Shown: positions 61,001 to 64,000 of the stretch, piece after piece | Layout of the letters: every line of letters begins with the position of its first letter | How positions within the stretch are numbered: position 1 is the first letter of the stretch | Assembly (NCBI GenBank): GCA_947172415.1 | Contig: OX359199.1 | Span: 6,339,884 to 6,403,883 of the forward strand | Reading direction: 5' to 3' | DNA from: Chondrosia reniformis | Lineage: Eukaryota; Porifera; Demospongiae; Chondrillida; Chondrillidae | DNA length: 64,000 bases | Position numbers and translations under genes: made by a program | Notes under the pieces: generated by a model | Databases searched by the model: none | Seen by the model: only the letters and a program-made list of their open reading frames with translations | What the model was told of the DNA's origin: nothing

Positions 61001-62493
61001 TCAGAAAGACCCTTAAATCTATGCCAACTCCACTTAGAGAAGACATCAAGGCAAGGCCATCCCTCAGAAAGACCCTCAAATCAATGCCAACTCCTCTTAG
61101 ACAAGAAATCAAGGCAAGGCCATCCCTCAGAAAGACCCTCAAATCAATGCCAACTCCTCTTAGACAAGAAATCAAGGCAAGATCATCCCTCCGAAAGACC
61201 CTCAAATCTATGCCAACTCCACTTAGAGAAGACATCAAGGCAAGGCCATCCCTCAGAAAGACCCTCAAATCAATGCCAACTCCTCTTAGACAAGAAATCA
61301 AGGCAAGATCATCCCTTCAAAAGACCCTCAGATCTATGCCAACTCCACTTAGAGAAGACATCAAGGCAAGGCCATCCCTCAGAAAGACCCTCAAATCAAT
61401 GCCAACTCCTCTTAGACAAGAAATCAAGGCAAGGCCATCCCTCAGAAAGACCCTCAAATCAATGCCAACTCCTCTTAGACAAGAAATCAAGGCAAGGCCA
61501 ACCCTCAGAAAGACCCTTAAATCTATGCCAACTCCTCTTAAAGAAGAAATCAAGGCAAGGCCAACCCTCAGAAAGACCCTTAAATCTATGCCAACTCCGC
61601 TGAAAGAAGATATCAAGAATAGACCTGCACTTAAGAAAGTCTGTCAAGCCAAAGGTAAAAAGAGGAGACGTGAATCTGATGTTACCATAGAAAATGATAC
61701 AGTGTATGTACAGAATGCAAAGAAAAGGAGAATAACTGTTTCTAATAGAACTGTATCAGACACCAATGAATGTCATCTGGAAGGCATTTCAGAGCTGTTT
61801 GCAACACCAAAACCTCCTGAAAAGGGGTTCGATCCAACAGAATTCTCTAGTCCCCTCCTTATTAGGGGAACATCAGTCAGGTTCTTCTCACCTATTGCTG
61901 CAACAGCCAAAAAGTCATCACCAGGCCGTCCTGCAGCAAAGCCCATTTTAAAGGCTGTCCCACACATTGTGCAGAACTTGGAAGATGTTTTTATTTTTGA
62001 AGCCTCCTCAAAGCCACTAGTTGGCAAGACTGCTTGCAAACCACTACAAAGGACTAAGCCAAAAGGAGATAAGAAGAACCCCACCCAGCCATCCAGGAAA
62101 AGCAGCAGGTTAAGAAATGAACCACCAGCAGTAGTTCCATCACCACCCAAATCAAGAACCAGAAGAGGAGACTTTGTAGCTATGACAACTGTTGAAGAGA
62201 CAGCTCCAGAACCAAAATCTTCTCCTAAAAGAGAACCAGCTAGGAGAAGTGCCAGAAGTACTAAGAAAAAGGAAGAGGTCCCTGAACCTAGCCCAAAGAA
62301 GAGGAGAGTCACCAGGAGCACAGCTAAGCTTCCTGACCAGCCTACTGATGAAGCCACAATACAGCCTACCAGAAGATCAAAAAGGAGGGTGGCTGGAGAG
62401 CTGGAACCATTAGCTAAGAAGACTAAAGTTACATCTGTTGAGCCAGCTCCCATAAGGAGATCTGCAAGACTGGCTTCAAAGAACTCTAAATAA
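58075..62493 (+). CDS. MKI67: FHA-domain chromosomal protein of the Ki-67/Repo-Man family
   Basis: Ki-67 coats mitotic chromosomes and recruits PP1. Five exons (58075-58172, 58252-58333, 58447-59065, 59335-59703, 59813-62493) give 1282 residues. An FHA domain occupies residues about 1-100 (VFGS, DCDIRI, GKHAHL, VVNGDAIK, LTIGGHSFRF). Exons 3 and 4 each carry a Ser-Pro repeat run (SPSRTPKSPTHAPR; KSPSHTS) plus VNGKGGSCP.TPEK...TPQTAPAK, so they look like an exon duplication. At about 500-525, KSVTFGPQLSPEYFHKNLP with NTPIRRG matches the PP1-gamma-binding motif shared by Ki-67 and Repo-Man (RVTFG.L.PE.F...LP.NTPLRRG). Residues about 620-1000 are eighteen 21-residue repeats, then a basic C terminus of RRSAR/RRSKRR clusters. 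The Ki-67 assignment rests on FHA plus the PP1 motif plus repeats. Confidence 0.85.
58693..58910 (+). repeat. 42-bp in-frame coding repeat (SPSRTPKSPTHAPR), about 5 copies
   Basis: Encodes a 14-residue unit with three SP/TP proline-directed sites per copy, which are potential CDK sites (inference). Copies differ by PSRT/PGRT and HAPR/RTPR. Confidence 0.95.
60505..61640 (+). repeat. 63-bp in-frame coding repeat, 18 units of 21 residues
   Basis: The consensus is LKSMPTPLREDIKARPSLRK plus T. The first two units and the last are diverged (edge decay), the middle ones nearly identical. Units 3-7 (from about 60645) recur as units 13-17 (from about 61275) with the same order of variants (SSLQKT, REDIKARPS, RQEIKARPS, RQEIKARPT, KEEIKARP), showing a 630-bp higher-order duplication. 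Confidence 0.96.
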
Positions 62494-63242
62494 CTTACAT
62501 GTCTAACTGACTACATTTGTAAACTATATACATATATATTATTAGAATACTAATGTGTTGTTTTGTGTTGTGTCTGTTTGTGTCTGCATTATTTATGTTA
62601 TTGTACTTTCTTACATTTTTAATCTCTCTTAAGGGCATTGATGCCAAACACTTAGAGTTAGTAACTTACCTTTATTGTTTTACTTTAATAAATATTTAAT
62701 AATAAAATATTCATTTATCAATGAAAATGTGAGAAATAGTTTTTACTAATCTAAAGGTCTCAAAAAAAATGTTAGGATTTCAGCACTAAAGTACATCAAT
62801 TTCTAGCTAAACTCGGAAGCTAATGCATATGCAGTCACCATGTAATTAGGTGTAGCTTCATCTTGTAATTTCTTTACAAAATGCTCCAAGTACAAACTGG
62901 ACATTGAGACATTGAGGAGATCACACTTATGTAATAGGGAATGGGAATTATTTTACTATCCACTAATTGACAGGAAATATCATACAAGAGCTATAAACTT
63001 TGAACATTGAGGAAGCCCCTTTACTGCAGTTACCAGTAAATGTAAATAGTATTATTACTAGGGACATTTTAGTTGTACTATATATAGATATGTGGTCATT
63101 TTGGTAATTGATAGGCTATATAAAACCTAAGAATGAGTTGTGGTTTCATCTGCAGTTCAATATACTTTTACCCTGGAAAGTGGTACTTACAACATATTTG
63201 GGTGTTTGTTTTTCTCAACTACAGTTTGTCCTATAGAAGATT
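62494..63242. other. Intergenic, nothing recognised
   Basis: The first 200 bp are the 3'UTR of the Ki-67-like gene, with several AATAAA-like signals near 62685-62710. The remainder is AT-rich without repeats or exons that I could support. Confidence 0.6.
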
Positions 63243-64000
63243 ATGGATGAAGACTTATTGAAGCTTATATTGAATCAACCTGAGAAGCCAAAAGAAGATA
63301 AATCTAAAGAAAACTTTGAGATTGAGAAGGAGCTACCTATCATTCAAATAACTTACCAGCACAATGTTAACACTATGATCACTGCTGAGCACATTAGCAA
63401 CAGCCAAATTAACTGTGGGACTGCAGACCACCAAAGTATAAGTTTTTGCTACAAATATTGTGTACAATATTCAAATTAGTATTTCACAATGTATGTTCTA
63501 TCATTAGATCCATCTGGCTCTGAAGGATCAAATGCTGCACCAGTTGAAGTGGCTCACTTTAGCAAGGAATTCAGTAGGACACTTCAGAATATCCAAAATG
63601 CTTACAAAGAGAGTAACAAGAGCTCTCAACTTCTACTTACAGCAAAGCTCCTGACTACAGATGATCCAGATGACCCTCTAATCCCAGGAGTAGAAAAGGT
63701 TGCAACAATTGTTGAGCTGTTTCAGCTCATTACTGAACAACATAAGTGGTCTTGGTTGGACATAGGCCTGCTTACAGTTCTACTTGAAGTAAGTCCTTGT
63801 GAGAAAGCAAGCCAAATCTTAAAGGACTACATTAAAATGTTGAGGGATAATGCAGAAACAAGGCTCAAGATTGCACAAGAGTCTCCAGTACCCACTGAAG
63901 GTCACTGGATCAAACTGAAGGAAGAAAGGGATCATACTAAAGTAACCCTGAAAGTTCTGCTGAGACATAAAGAACACCTTATTAGGCACTTTGGAGTACC
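63243..64000 (+). CDS. Unrecognised helical protein (3' partial, runs off the window)
   Basis: Exon 1 at 63243-63435 starts with ATG (MDEDLLKLILNQ) and is joined through a 72-bp GT-AG intron to exon 2 at 63508, which stays open to the window end: 228 residues visible. Exon 2 is all alpha-helical in appearance: FSKEFSRTLQNIQNAYKESN, then IPGVEKVATIVELFQLITEQ, HKWSWLDIGLLTVLLEVSPC, LKDYIKMLRDNAETRLKIAQ. The W.WLDI.LL..LLE......A...L.DY...L run resembles a helical module seen in large sponge and cnidarian proteins that may also carry death-fold domains, but this is memory-based and weak. No function is proposed. Confidence 0.65.

Noticed and set aside
60687-61616. Long minus-strand open frames opposite the Ki-67-like repeats
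   Set aside because: They are antisense shadows of the 63-bp coding repeat; the plus frame has FHA, PP1 motif and splice support.

Overview
The window looks like a compact, intron-rich animal nuclear genome, most probably a sponge (inference). The exons join in phase into clear orthologues of animal genes: RPB2, TADA3, TTF2, LSM7, ZDHHC16, INPP5F, GOLGA7, CLINT1 and a Ki-67/Repo-Man-type protein. Introns are mostly 40-400 bp with GT-AG ends, intergenic gaps are short, and many introns carry their own private minisatellite. Demosponges such as Amphimedon fit this pattern, but no species-specific marker was tested. I saw no bacterial operon, CRISPR array, tRNA or rRNA gene, and no reverse transcriptase, integrase or capsid ORF.

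Layout. 1-1872: an 18-bp satellite and degenerate sequence, apparently intron of POLR2B. 1873-7740: POLR2B (+, 5' end outside the window). 8288-9359: PEBP (-). 9524-11743: TADA3 (-). 11833-17907: TTF2 (-). 18093-18875: intronless NNMT-like methyltransferase (+). 19339-21387: intronless membrane protein with an esterase-like domain (+). 21618-22288: LSM7 (-). 22371-24251: membrane-anchored PEBP paralogue (+). 24252-29976: a 5.7-kb field of tandem and inverted repeats. 29977-37609: receptor tyrosine kinase (-). 37816-38859: intronless gene of unknown function (+). 38969-43579: ZDHHC16 (+). 43818-51434: INPP5F/Sac2 (-). 51621-52990: GOLGA7 (+). 53841-57821: CLINT1/epsinR (-). 58075-62493: FHA-domain Ki-67/Repo-Man-like protein (+). 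63243-64000: 5' part of an unrecognised helical protein (+).

Function. The left third is rich in transcription genes: core Pol II (POLR2B), SAGA/ATAC adaptor (TADA3) and Pol II release (TTF2), plus LSM7 for U6 snRNA and mRNA decay. The right half is rich in membrane traffic and lipid genes: two palmitoylation-linked proteins (ZDHHC16, GOLGA7), a phosphoinositide phosphatase (INPP5F) and a clathrin adaptor (CLINT1). This is probably chance linkage. Five gene pairs are head-to-head with 82-253 bp between start codons, so bidirectional promoters are likely.

Most unusual features: dispersed short repeats carrying hammerhead-ribozyme-like cores; a 160-bp repeat field with copies in both orientations; a membrane esterase homologue whose nucleophile serine is replaced by lysine; and a Ki-67-like protein with eighteen 21-residue repeats.
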